64,000 bases of DNA from Blastomussa wellsi (Eukaryota > Cnidaria > Anthozoa > Scleractinia > Plerogyridae): positions 1,745,102 through 1,809,101 of the forward strand of contig OX393572.1 of NCBI GenBank assembly GCA_947652115.1, read 5' to 3'. The notes beneath the pieces were generated by a model, which saw nothing but the letters and a program-made list of their open reading frames with translations, ran no database searches and was not told the origin of the DNA. Of this stretch, positions 55,954 through 64,000 are shown in pieces. Position 1 is the first letter of the stretch. Every line of letters begins with the position of its first letter. The position numbers and the translations under genes were made by a program.

Positions 55954-58900
55954 CTAGTAATGCAAAACCAATTTAAAAAAGCAATTCGCTAAATATTTTC
56001 CACACCATTGAAAAGCGTTCAAAAAAAATGGTGATTAAACGGTGTCATTTTGTGCAATTCAAAGCAAGCGCAAGCGTTTGGAGATAGCCCTTCAGGTTGA
56101 AATCAAATCCTTTGAGGGGATGAATTTAGTAAAATTTACATTACATTACAAACGATTCAATACCAAAAGCCATTTTCAAATATTTTCGTGCTTTTCTGGA
56201 GTTGGAAAATGAATGGTGTTTTTACTTTTCTCTGTTTGAAGGAACGCGAGGATGATTTGCGGGAGATGCAGCGAAAATGGCGTGATCGGTAAGTGCCGAG
56301 GATATTCCGAAGAGTTTCCGATTGTTATTGGGATCATTGAATTCTCGGAAGGGGGTTAATACGCAAGAGGGAAGTTATTCAGTTTGGCTTGTTAATTGCC
56401 GGGAGGTACTAAAAAGCTCTTTTGTGTTTTGCAGAGACAGAGAAAGAGACAGATATGATAGAAGTCGGTCATCTTCTCCACGAGGTAAATTAAAAGCGTG
56501 TTTGTCGGTAAATATTAAGCAAAATCACTTGAAAGTACTACTCATCAATCATACAGACAGCTCCACATGGAAGTACTGCGCAATAGCTGTCATTTGAATG
56601 GTCACACACTGGTCCAGTTCTGGCCCATCTCTGTAGCGTTGCGTGACAGAGAGGGGTTTAGACCACAGACTAAAATGTCAGAGCCGCGTTGTACAGCATA
56701 ATAAACAGCATCATAATACAGCACTGTAAACAACAGCAATTATTAGAATAGTAAATCATTCTTGAGGATAAGATTTTACATGTTACGAACAACAGCAACA
56801 ACGAGTCTAGGGCTTGTGTCAAGGACCTTGTTCAGTCTGTTGACAATGGATAGCCTGTGGAATGCGTGACCTCACTTATGCCCCCGTTGTATTTACAGGA
56901 CGACAAAGGAGTGTATCGCGATCCCCGCCTCGGCGGTAAGTGTTTGTGATGTGGACCTGCATCTCCATCGCAGCTTGGGTATAATTCCTATTCAAAGGCG
57001 ACAGACCACAATCTCAATGTTGGCTGCTGCCAAAACATATCTACTTGCCATAACCGTTCACCAGTAGGATGCCTAAAATGCTTATAATTCCACAATTGGT
57101 TTCGGCTCCATTAACTCCTATACCAATTGTAGAACTTTTCAGGTGCAGCCACCCACGATGTGAGCACAGTTACTGACAAGAAAAAGTAATAAGGAAAACA
57201 ACGGTTGTCACGCAATGCATATAGCGTTGCGTGACTTTCTAGAAGTGTTTAGCTCTAACTGGATATTTTCGCAAAACTAAAACAAAAAACAGAAACTGTT
57301 CTCTAAATATATTTCAATGAAACTACAACAACCCCAAGACAAATAACTAGTTTGTGGACTTTCAACGGAATTCGAGTCGATGTTTAAAAAGATGGCTGCA
57401 CGTTTTAAGGTTTATCAGTAGTGTAATCCATTTCCATCCTCTTCATCGTTGTTCATCCTCGCTTTCCAAGGAGTTTCTGTCATTTGGCAAGTACTGTTCT
57501 ACAAAATCAAATTACTTGTGTTGGAGTACCCTGTTAGACCGAGTTTCAATTAAATAGGCCTGCTGAAAGCTAGCTTTTACAACAAACGGTCACGTGGTAC
57601 AAAATTCGCCATGCTGGCCGGCAAGCTTATTATTATTATTCCCGCACTGGGACATCCAAAATAAAGAAAAGTCAAGCTTGACTGGCCAGGTCGCTTTGTT
57701 TGGCTGTCCCAGTGCGGGAATAATAATAAGCTTGGCCTCCAGCATGGCGGATTTTGTACCATGTGGCCGTTCCAATCACAAAGGGTAGACACATTCAAAA
57801 CTTGTAGCCGACACAAAGCGTGGGAGTCACAACTGGTTTAAGTTTTACTTCTAATCACAGGGAGCCCAAGCTCCAGTCATTATTCAAGTAAAAATTAACT
57901 GCCATTAAAACTTACCTGTCTTCTTCATTATTGTGTTGTCCGCCTTGTGTTTACGAAGCATATAACAGAGCGCAATTACAGCGCAGTTCAGCTATTCATG
58001 TGTGACGAATGAGAAGTGACGAATAATTATATGCTTTGTAAACACAAGGCGGACAACAATAAAGAAGACAGCTAACTTTTAATGGCAGTCTATTGATGTT
58101 TTACAACTTTTTACTTGAATTGTGACTTCAGCTTGCGTTCCCTATGTTCTGATTGGTTGAAAAAGTGGCGTGAGCTTTTGGAACCAATCACTAAGCGTAG
58201 TGATGGAAAATCAAAGGAAACCGTATTGTACTTGCATTTTTTTCCCAGGCTACACAGAAGCAGGTCCCGGTCAAGATCGCCAGTTCAGCCTAAGAAAAGT
58301 AAGTTTTCTTTTCTAACCTTTGCAATCAACTTAAAGATTCTCTTGCTATTTCCTGTACATTTTTTCGTAACTCCCCATAAGAGAATTTAGCTTCGGGTTA
58401 GACCTGATTTCTTCAAAGTGGTCGTTAGTGAATTGGGGAAAGGCCATCGATTTATCTTTCTGGTCGAATTACAAACAAATATTATCCCGAGAAGCGAAGC
58501 CTCGACGGATAACATGGTAGTTGTAAGAACATCAACTTTCCAAGGGGCAACTATCAGACCTATTGTCTTTATTGTTCACCACTAAATTTTCTTCGTCGCG
58601 CGCATTCCGGCAATAGCGAGCGTCTTGAATTATTTTCAGCTGTTTAGGTTGAAAGGCTTGAAAGGCGAAATTTTACCAGTGCAAAACCAGAAAAGAAACC
58701 CCATACGGAAACTCACTTAATTCAAAATTTGTTCTGTGTTGGGCCGCTTGTTTAGAAAAAAAATTCACAGAGGAGCAATGTATTACCCATCCGGGTATTT
58801 CGCTCGGACAGCCACTGTACACCTTATTCCAAAATGGCTACCATCTTAATATTCTTTCTTTTGTTGGTATTCAAATTAGCCCTTCGTGCCTCGTTTTCAA

Positions 58901-59840
58901 GCTCAAAAATCAAAATAATATTTTATCTTGAACGAGGCAACAAGGGCCAGTTTTGTATGTGCATAAATCAGCGGCCATTTTGGAATAAGGTGTATGGGTT
59001 CTCCCCGCGGATAAACACTATCGCGTCACGTGATCAATTTAAACCAAACGGAAACGGAGAAAATACATACACAGAATAGATAGCGAGTAGCGTAGTCAGA
59101 GAATAGCAGTCGTGATAGAACTTTAGGAGATTTATACTAATCCCTGGTAGAGTATTATCTGCGTTAGCTGTTTTTTGTTTGTAATTCAGCAATTTTTATT
59201 AATTTCTGACACGTAAAGTTAATGTTACAGCATAACTATTACAAAATATTCAACCCTACAATTACAATATTTCTCGCAATTAAAACTAAACAAAAATATT
59301 ACTCATTCTGGCATGTTCAGTTCCAATTGTAGATATTGATGCACATGCGTTGGGAGAGGAAGTTGTAGAATATGTTTATCCCGTCAAAGATAGCAATTGA
59401 TGTGAAGAATGAAGAGCGAAGCCATGCCTGCGATTGACTGGAAGGGAACCTCGTTTCCGTTAAGATACAACTTGTAAACGAGGCTGCTTGAAAAACAAAA
59501 ACAGAATCGGAATGCCAATACATTCTGTACAAGGAGGGTAGAGCAAAGGAGATATTCCTTATTTTTGGAATTTGTTGATCAACCGTGTATAATTCTAGAT
59601 TTAGCAAAGGAATGTATTGACTTTTTTATTCTCGAGAGAAGTAGCCCCGACAATAATTAAAAGCGATTTTTGATTGAATGTCAATTTATCGTGTTTGCTT
59701 TTTCTTTCCTTTCTCTTTAACCTATAGAACGTGCTAAACAAATCAGAACAAATATTTGCTTGTTTCTTTATCTTGTAACGCTTGCACCCGTTTTTCGTTT
59801 TCCCGCACTTGACACTGGTTACTCGTTTCCCCGCGCTTAA
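40369..59840 (+). CDS. CLASRP: CLASRP, CLK4-associating SR-rich splicing protein
   Basis: Nuclear SR-related regulator that interacts with CLK kinases in alternative splicing. 21 exons: 40369-40467, 40989-41086, 41332-41370, 42476-42535, 43016-43098, 45677-45761, 48064-48188, 48456-48493, 48597-48655, 49117-49195, 49782-49864, 52037-52180, 53417-53797, 54261-54306, 54410-54464, 55008-55066, 56242-56288, 56435-56484, 56899-56935, 58249-58298, 59728-59840. Every phase agrees, giving 609 residues (human about 674). The N-terminus MWHEARRQEKKLRGMMVDYR and MPWQGDANNMIDRFDVRA are near-identical to the human SWAP-type region. NYERYR, EEMYG, ATIGFTYD, VDVDEID, YGMA and GRRARRERR follow in family order. 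GTG at 40360 is upstream of the conserved ATG and is not used. The final exon is the least certain. Confidence 0.92.
40580..40691. mobile_element. MITE in CLASRP intron 1
   Basis: Ends gcattgcccataatac and gtattatgggcaatgc, with inner caaaattttgcat/atgcaatattttg. 112 bp perfect-looking foldback. Confidence 0.8.
40726..40882. mobile_element. MITE in CLASRP intron 1
   Basis: Ends ggcatgtactaaaacc and ggttttagtacatgcc, with inner ccaggaacacc, acaccacaaaaca and their complements. 157 bp foldback, 35 bp downstream of the previous MITE. Confidence 0.8.
41514..42180 (+). mobile_element. SINE split by a MITE, CLASRP intron 3
   Basis: The A box half (cctgatggttagtgcgctgg, 41530s) and the B box half (gggttcgagccccc with tcttgggcaagacactt, 42018 onward) belong to the 6602-type SINE but are separated by about 430 bp of unrelated DNA. 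A new element inserted into the SINE head. Confidence 0.75.
41576..42005. mobile_element. TA-flanked MITE inside the SINE
   Basis: Terminal inverted repeats ggcttttgtacattatgc and gcataatgtacaaaagcc are flanked by TA on both sides (41574-41575 and 42006-42007), typical of Tc1/mariner-type target duplication. Internal gagcatt-type repeats. No transposase. Confidence 0.82.
44093..44181. repeat. Perfect hairpin inside the OTU element
   Basis: aacctcgttcccagcgtctc and its complement gagacgctgggaacgaggtt flank a short purine-rich loop. A nested foldback element or structural hairpin. Confidence 0.7.
44313..45020 (-). CDS. OTU-like cysteine-protease domain protein (transposon-borne)
   Basis: 235 residues. 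Residues about 80-130 contain TGNGNCLYNSTLLSLCGDES, then LRLLVASELYFHAEYY. This fits the N-terminal half of an OTU fold, in which the usual motif is D-G-N-C-L-F with Cys as nucleophile. Here the Asp before Gly is Asn. The frame ends soon after VIGRPVYFF with a Lys-rich tail, so the C-terminal His of the catalytic pair is not visible. The protein is probably truncated. OTU-like domains are common in cnidarian repeat-associated genes (recalled, not searched). The frame lies wholly inside the 43696-45394 element and is antisense to CLASRP. Confidence 0.6.
   Translation of the reverse strand: MAADTNQLRELREFLRADDEDSAQRLIQTLNPSSVVDVGKVDFTKLPKDTQGTSLIPDIGDANGTGHRVALQATGNGNCLYNSTLLSLCGDESRSNSLRLLVASELYFHAEYYTTHEVFKKTAELTEISESVLFPVALTASGDRVLADGGTTIDAVKAEAVATCEDKQWASLIHMMALASVIGRPVYFFKPPSSSLKPGAKRKVEHSPARLPEKIVKIVIQFKRCFRNNSLKHSV
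45769..45990. mobile_element. Palindromic MITE next to CLASRP exon 6
   Basis: Second copy of the 29159-29403 family: ttacagcgcgac, gtggccacccaacaaacc, ttttttgacaag, ccaatcagagagcg, and complements, ending gctgtaa. The element starts only 7 bp after the last base of CLASRP exon 6, immediately beyond the gtaagc donor. Confidence 0.85.
46395..46684. mobile_element. TA-flanked MITE, TIR gactgcgagcagt
   Basis: Ends gactgcgagcagt and actgctcgcagtc are flanked by TA (46393-46394 and 46685-46686). The TIR resembles that of 33661-33837 (gactacgagcagt). Nested inside the MULE-like element. Confidence 0.75.
47199..47468 (-). pseudogene. Captured RecQ-like helicase fragment
   Basis: The 89-codon minus-strand frame contains LLNLSTGYGKSLVFKL, close to the ATP-binding motif I of RecQ-type helicases (LPTGxGKSLxxQ) but with Ser for Pro. 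Nothing else of a helicase is visible. A gtaagt sequence lies within the GYGKS codons. It is probably a gene fragment carried inside the MULE-like element. Identification rests on one short motif. Confidence 0.4.
47766..48030. repeat. About 100 bp tandem repeat, CLASRP intron 6
   Basis: Three units with gctgtacaaggtggttct, ttaagtctgtggatgaaacc, ctagtgtgtgaccattcaaa and gaaagctattgagcagtact. The array ends 35 bp before exon 7, and its third unit runs into the acceptor region. Confidence 0.85.
48686..48985. repeat. About 100 bp tandem repeat, CLASRP intron 9
   Basis: Three further units of the 47766-48030 family in the same orientation, starting about 30 bp after exon 9 and filling most of intron 9. 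Confidence 0.85.
49235..49558. mobile_element. MITE, ttaaagggacactgtcacg ends
   Basis: Left end ttaaagggacactgtcacg and right end cgtgacagtgcccctttaa. 324 bp, in CLASRP intron 10. A related end is at 14572-14592. Confidence 0.8.
50400..50660. repeat. Inverted repeat family with tctataactcgatagaaac
   Basis: gaaacacgagtggaagtttg and caaactttcacgagtgtttc flank an inner palindrome. A further ctccatcgagttatagaaacac lies at 50641-50662. Composite foldback in CLASRP intron 11. Confidence 0.6.
50663..52036. other. Remainder of CLASRP intron 11
   Basis: AT-rich, with an acaacaac microsatellite near 50775. No exon with a compatible phase or family similarity was found here. Confidence 0.5.
52037..59840 (+). 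CDS. CLASRP: CLASRP C-terminal part: RS domain and coiled region
   Basis: Exon 12 is Ser/Arg-rich and contains KVEFITEF, matching the family's ITFITSF segment. Exon 13 (53417-53797) is the RS domain, with tandem RSR-E-RSRS units built from near-identical 24 bp DNA repeats around 53560-53640. Exons 15-17 give SAQEKMKKRMQMMLNKQ and ER(E/R)EDDLREMQRKWRDR, matching the conserved human C-terminal helix (LKxRMQKALNRQ ... REDELRAMARKI). Exons 18-20 return to Arg/Ser (RSRSSSPRG, SRSPPRR, RSRSRSRSP). The terminal exon is inferred from a strong pyrimidine tract before 59728 and an in-frame stop at 59838. Its sequence shows no family similarity, so the true end may differ. Confidence 0.8.
52843..53039. 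mobile_element. MULE-like MITE with 9 bp duplication, CLASRP intron 12
   Basis: Ends TAGCCTGCAAAGCAGCGG and the complement of TAGCCTGCAAGCAGGCGG, continuing into gttttgtgggg, are flanked by the perfect 9 bp repeat accgaagat (52834-52842 and 53040-53048). A gggggaat microsatellite lies inside. It shares the TAGCC terminus and duplication length with 46178-47752. Confidence 0.85.
55625..55915. repeat. Dispersed repeat, CLASRP intron 16
   Basis: Related to 28440-28720: ttggccaatcacaatgga, ccaatcaaat, cgcgcgggcgag, gattggttgaaaaag, then ggctaacgctcgaaacgtca and tttacggtggcc. It is followed by gttatacttcccaccgacgc, shared with 60645-60665. Confidence 0.7.
56560..56715 (-). repeat. Inverted single unit of the CLASRP minisatellite
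   Basis: The complement of the 47766-type unit: tccacatggaagtactg, ctgtcatttgaatggtcaca and gttgtacagcataataaaca, with a divergent middle. It lies in CLASRP intron 18, opposite in orientation to the arrays in introns 6 and 9. Confidence 0.7.
57587..57769. mobile_element. MITE in CLASRP intron 19
   Basis: Arms contain cacgtggtacaaaattcgcc, agcttattattattattccc and gcactgggacat, with complements on the right ending tttgtaccatgtggccg. Confidence 0.8.
57883..58119. mobile_element. MITE in CLASRP intron 19
   Basis: Outer arms ttcaagtaaaaattaactgcc and its complement ending ttttacttgaa. Inner arms ttgtccgccttgtgtttac and gtaaacacaaggcggacaac. Confidence 0.75.
58818..58994. mobile_element. MITE in CLASRP intron 20
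   Basis: Ends tacaccttattccaaaatgg and ccattttggaataaggtgta, with inner caaattagcccttcgtgcct-type sequence partly mirrored. Non-coding despite an 81-codon frame across it. Confidence 0.75.
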
Positions 59841-60499
59841 CGCCTTTTGCAAGTTTTCTTTTACAAAAGAAAAAGAAACACAATGCTGCCAGTGCGAGAA
59901 ATTCGTGATAAACAAAGAAAAATTGCAACCTCGATGGACATGAGTGATGGATATTTTCCTCGTTGGAGTTTCAAATGGCTACTATTCAAGCCAAAAGTAG
60001 CCCTCGGATCCTGGAATAGGACTGGCTCAAATTTACAAAGCCAAGTTCTGCAAAAATTGACCTTCCCTATTCTGCGGCAATTCTAAATCGGTCACAACTG
60101 TATTCTGCGGTGACATGAAACGCGCTGCAATAAAAAGTAAAACAGTACCATAAAATGAAAAGACAATTATGGTGGGGATAACCCCTAATAGGACCAGGGT
60201 AACTATTAGCGGAGCTTCAGCAGCCCGAATTAAAGGAGCGCAAAGCGGAGCCCCATAACCATAGGAGAAGGACAATCGTACATGCATAGAAATAGGAGAA
60301 CCATGCATTGAAGTGGACATGCATGGCCAGTGCCTTGTAAATACATTGTCAGCCTCATCAGCTTTCATCTTTGGTATTAGACATCCATGTTAAATCAATG
60401 TTATGTCAAATCGAGGTATCCGCTGACCATTATCACATGATCAGATCGCGGGCTCAGATTTAGAACTCATCGAGGTAACGATAATTAGGTTGGTTGTGA

Positions 60500-60651
60500 A
60501 TTGGCCACCGTAAAGAGATTCAATAGCTGACGTTTCGAGCGTCAGCCCTCCGACGAAGGGCTAACGCTCGAAACGTCAGCTCTTGAATCTCTTTACGGTG
60601 GCCAATTCACATTATCAACCTAGTTGATAAAACCAAATTATATTGTTATAC

Positions 60652-60688
<37 letters not shown>

Positions 60689-60705
60689 TATCCCCTCTAA
60701 CGATA
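60500..60705. repeat. Head-to-head pair of the cgaaacgtcag repeat
   Basis: gtaaagagattcaatagctg, acgtttcgagcgtcagccc, then ccgacgaagggctaacgctcg and aaacgtcagctc in mirror arrangement, forming a large palindrome centred near 60548. The right side continues as in 55815-55960. Confidence 0.8.
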
Positions 60706-60741
60706 ATTAGGCTTGGCTAAATCATAGAGGATCCAGCCTGG

Positions 60742-60860
60742 ATTACATGGCCGCGCGGAGATACGAAATTTCTCTTCGAGTGTTGGAAGATATTCGCGAA
60801 CGAGTGAAATATGTTTCAACACTAAAAGAGAAATTCCGTATCTCCAAGCGGCCGTGTAAT
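60742..60860. mobile_element. MITE upstream of the riboflavin transporter
   Basis: Left arm attacatggccgcgcggaga, tacgaaatttctcttcgagtg. The right arm gives the complement, ending cttgcc-like aagcggccgtgtaat. 119 bp foldback. Confidence 0.8.
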
Positions 60861-61298
60861 ATTCTATTTCATATAAAGACCAGTGAAATTCCAAACCTTT
60901 TCAGTTGTCTTTGGCTGCGAAAGGCGCGATTTTATTATATTACATAACCATAGCAACGGTGATATCTTCACATGTGAAGATATAATTTATGTGTTTTAAG
61001 AGACTCGTGGCAGCGCGTGATTCGGGGGTTCAAAGTACCTGATCTGAAGTGAAATTACGGAACTTGATATAGTCAAATGGTGACAATTTCGTGTAGGTTA
61101 CACAACAAAATGTTTGACCACCAGTAACACCGCTGTTTTTATTCGAAGAAAACAATTTTCTAAATTTTCTTTAATTTCTGTTCTCCTTACTCTAAATTCT
61201 TCCTCTAGTCTTGGTCATGTAGTGACCATCAAGCCGATCTGCCAGAGTTGAAAAGAAGCTTTTAAAGAAAAAACTACGGTTAGGTTTCCGCTTCCGAG

Positions 61299-63150
61299 AT
61301 GAAGACTTCGGAAACAACTTCTTGTGTCTCTCGCTTGAAGGCATTCTGTTTGAGAAACCATATTTCCTGGCCGACGTATGTGCTCATCTGTTTGTTCGGC
61401 TTGGGTTCCTGGATAGCAGTCAACGGTTTGTGGGTGGAATTGCCACTTTTAGTGAAATATGCCCCAGAGAAGTGGAACCTTCCGTCCTACCTCGCAGTTA
61501 TAGTCCAACTAGCTAATGTCGGTCCCGTGATGTACGCTCTTGGACATCATTTTTCCCCTCGGAGATTTCAGGAAAAATCCGCTGTTCTTTTCATCGTTGC
61601 TGTGGGTGCTCTATCTTGTGCCTTACTTGCATTTTACTGGGACGAAACTAGCTATATCGGTGGCGAAAAACACAGCACGGTGCTTTTCATCTTATCGTTT
61701 TGCTTGGCCATTGTCGATTGCACGTCTTCTGTGGTGTTTTTGACTTTCATGTTTACCTTTCCTTCGTCCTACATGAGCGCCTTGTTTGTGGGAGAAACAT
61801 CCAGCGGACTTCTTCCTGCGTTTGTTGCTTTGGGTCAGGGCATTAACAGTGGAAGTAAAAACTGTGACACAAATACAAATACTACAAATTCTTCCTCCAG
61901 CAAGCAAATTACAAAGGACGGGGATGGATTAAGATTCCGCCCTGAGGGATTTTTCTTCTTCCTGTTTGCAATAATGGTTGTATGTGGGCTGGCGTTTTTA
62001 GCATTAAATTATCTACCAGTGGCTAAAAGACAACATGTAAAAGAAAGTCGCAGAGCTTCTTCTACAGGGCACAGTGACAGCATTACTCGGCCACTTTGGG
62101 ACGACTCGGATGCGAGTCATTATATGACATCATCCAGCAGCAGTACTCGGCGAGATTTTGATGTGAAGAGCAGTCAAATATTTTCTTGGTGTGAGGTGAA
62201 TATAGTCTATTTGCTGTGTGTCCAAGCATGGATTAACAGCCTCTCCAATGGTGTGCTACCATCAATACAAGCATATGCCAGTGAACCTTATGGAGAAAAG
62301 ACATATCATTTAGGTAAACACTGACTTCCTTGTCTTTCAGAACCTTTCTTCCAGATGCCAACACCCAATTACCAAAGGTGTATGAGCCGGAGGGAGGGGG
62401 TATCTGGAAGAAGGAAGGGGGGCTGGTGGGCCTCCACCCCCCCCCCCCCCTCCCCAGTTTCCAAATATTTTTACATTTTTAGGCAAAATGCTCAGGATTC
62501 GGGCAAATTTAGAGTATCATCTGAGCCGTCACAAATATAATTTCTTGTATTCCGAGTCACTTTCATGCTACATTTATCGTATATTTATTAGTTTTTTTAA
62601 CTATAATTGGTAAAATGCACAACTTTCCAATGTCACCATCGTTTTCACTGTTCGTGTCACTGTTGCATTTTAACAACACAGTTATGTCACTTGTCGCTTT
62701 TTAGAAATCCCCATGTCGCCAGTTTTCAGGGCCGTGTCGTGTGTGCTTTTACCCCCTGGAAGTCCTCAATAAACATGGAGGCACCCTGGTATAAATGTGA
62801 AGGGTTGTTTTGAGGGGGGTGGGGGATTGGGGTGGCCAATTGCAGACAAATTGTTTAAATGTTCTCCACAAGTGGCCAATTATTGAAGGGAAGGCTCTTA
62901 TGTTAAATAGTGTTGTAATAGTGTTGTTTTACTGACAGCTGTAAATCATATTAAACCTACAGTTGCCACACTATCCAACATCACAAGTGCATTGACTTGT
63001 TTTATTGCACTATGGTTTCCATGTTCTTCATCCAAGCTGATCTCTGTTTTAGCCAGTGTGTACACAGTTCTAAGCAGTTATGTTCTTGCTCTTGCTGCAA
63101 TGAGCCCAACTCCTCCTCTGTATGGTTCACTACCTGGAAGCGTTATAATA
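61299..63150 (+). CDS. SLC52-type riboflavin transporter (5' part)
   Basis: Plasma-membrane riboflavin (vitamin B2) uptake carrier of the SLC52/RFVT family. Exon 1 is 61299-62313 and exon 2 is 62939-63150. The junction phase (one base plus two) agrees and the frame runs for 409 codons. Recognisable family features are the first membrane helix with GSWIAVNGLWVELPLLV, NVGPVMYALG, and late helices with AAMSPTPPL. I count about nine hydrophobic segments. Family members have about eleven, so one or two helices and the stop lie in exon(s) beyond the window. A long hydrophilic Ser-rich loop (about residues 245-290) lies between helices 6 and 7, where the animal proteins have their cytoplasmic loop. 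The member (A1, A2 or A3) cannot be assigned. Confidence 0.9.
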
Positions 63151-63156
63151 GTAAGT

Positions 63157-63295
63157 ACCGTATTTATTCACTTATAAGGCACACTCGGTTATAAGACACA
63201 CCCTAAACTTGCGAAGATGATTGTGACAAGTAAGCAAAATGAAAATTTCACCTAAATTCCCTGTTATAAGGCGCACCCAGAATTACGGGAAATTT
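63157..63295. repeat. ttataaggc-rich repeat beside exon 2
   Basis: Contains gtatttattcacttataagg, ttataagacacacc and ttataaggcgcaccc, a wording common to a widespread animal transposon-derived repeat (from memory). It starts 7 bp after the exon 2 boundary of the riboflavin transporter. Confidence 0.5.
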
Positions 63296-64000
63296 TGTTG
63301 ACCACGTTCATTGTACTTACAACAATTTGCTTCCAAAAGTTGTAGCGAAAAAGTCGCACATGACATTAAAAGAAAATGTTTCAATAATAAAAGCTCAGTA
63401 CCATGCAGTCTGAATTCCTTTTTCATAGTTTTTTTTATTTTACAGATTATAGTCAGGAATTGTACTAAGGGGCGAAGAATTGATCTCCAGATTACATTAA
63501 ATTTTTCCTTCTGGCTTGTTCCAGGAAGTCGCATGCGCGAGCCAGAGGCCTCAAACTTGGCCATATTGTTATTTTTGACATGTTTGTGGTATGGGTAATT
63601 TTAAAACTAGGGGTACTGAATGTTCCCTGGAAAAATAGAGGTCTCCCAAAATTTTACTCAAAGTCCACAGGTCTCGCCATCTTGTTTTTTGAGCAGTGCC
63701 AAAGGTCTTGCATTCTGATTGTTTTAAAATTGCAAAGCCATTTTGGTGTCAGTCTCAGTCTCGCAATCCAAAACCTCAAAACATCTCACAGATAAAAGAT
63801 GCCTCCTCTTCGTCTCGCTAAGTCTAAATTTACCATTCATCACCCCTAAAGCTGGAACCGGTAATTCCTGATTCCGGTTTTGATTGAAATGAAAAGGTTT
63901 TCAGCAGCCAATCAATTTGGCCATCTTTATGTCAAGCTGTCAGTCTGCATTGTAGTCCAGATGTCTTGATTCTTGATGATAAGTCCTCTACTAAGTCTAA
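63296..64000. other. Transporter intron 2, continues past the window
   Basis: No exon with the correct phase and family similarity was found in this stretch. Open frames on both strands at 63280-63800 lack recognisable content. Confidence 0.5.

Larger units (their letters stand above)
59841..61298. other. Intergenic between CLASRP and the riboflavin transporter
   Basis: Repeat-rich. 60205-60310 matches the repeat at 15320-15520. 60395-60470 matches a repeat at 42690-42850 (gtatccgctgacc/gcgggctcag in inverted order). 60500-60705 has head-to-head cgaaacgtcag repeats, and 60742-60860 is a MITE. The last few hundred bases should hold the transporter promoter. No TATA box is obvious. Confidence 0.5.

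Noticed and set aside
59317..59607. 96-codon minus-strand frame near the CLASRP 3' end
   Set aside because: No recognisable content. It lies in intronic, partly inverted-repeat sequence (aacgaggctgc/aacctcgtt).
1..64000. CRISPR arrays, operons or bacterial-type systems
   Set aside because: The tandem repeats lack uniform spacers, and genes are intron-containing metazoan genes. Nothing indicates a prokaryotic locus.

Overview
The window looks like animal nuclear DNA, most likely from an anthozoan cnidarian (a stony coral or close hexacoral relative). The basis is an AT-rich sequence, conserved metazoan genes cut into many small exons by GT-AG introns, and a very high density of inverted-repeat (MITE-like) elements and tRNA-derived SINEs. 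The species call is inference. The gene models rest on reading frames, splice phases and remembered protein families.

Layout. 1-7350: mobile DNA, including a 3.26 kb tyrosine-recombinase-type retroelement remnant with split direct repeats (2641-5896, minus strand). 7353-14085: a head-to-tail pair of intronless genes of unrecognised family. They encode Ser/Pro/Lys/Arg-rich proteins and share a TATA promoter block. 16499-21208 (minus): a nine-exon NEIL1-type DNA glycosylase. 25526-25777 (minus): a small HLH protein without a basic region, ID-like. 29652-39761 (minus): an eight-exon BEN-domain protein. 40369-59840 (plus): a 21-exon CLASRP gene, an SR-type splicing regulator, sharing a roughly 600 bp divergent promoter with the BEN gene. 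61299 onward (plus): an SLC52-type riboflavin transporter that runs past the right edge.

The NEIL1, BEN, CLASRP and SLC52 models each keep an open frame across every proposed junction. These are independent housekeeping or regulatory genes, not an operon-like system. The introns, mainly those of CLASRP, hold nested transposons: an OTU-domain element in intron 5, a 1.58 kb element with about 85 bp terminal repeats and a 9 bp target duplication in intron 6, and a 197 bp miniature element of the same type in intron 12.

The best candidates for something undescribed are the duplicated SPRK-repeat gene pair with its matched promoters, the split-direct-repeat retroelement whose gag-like region encloses a minisatellite, and the intron 6 element carrying a helicase-like fragment.
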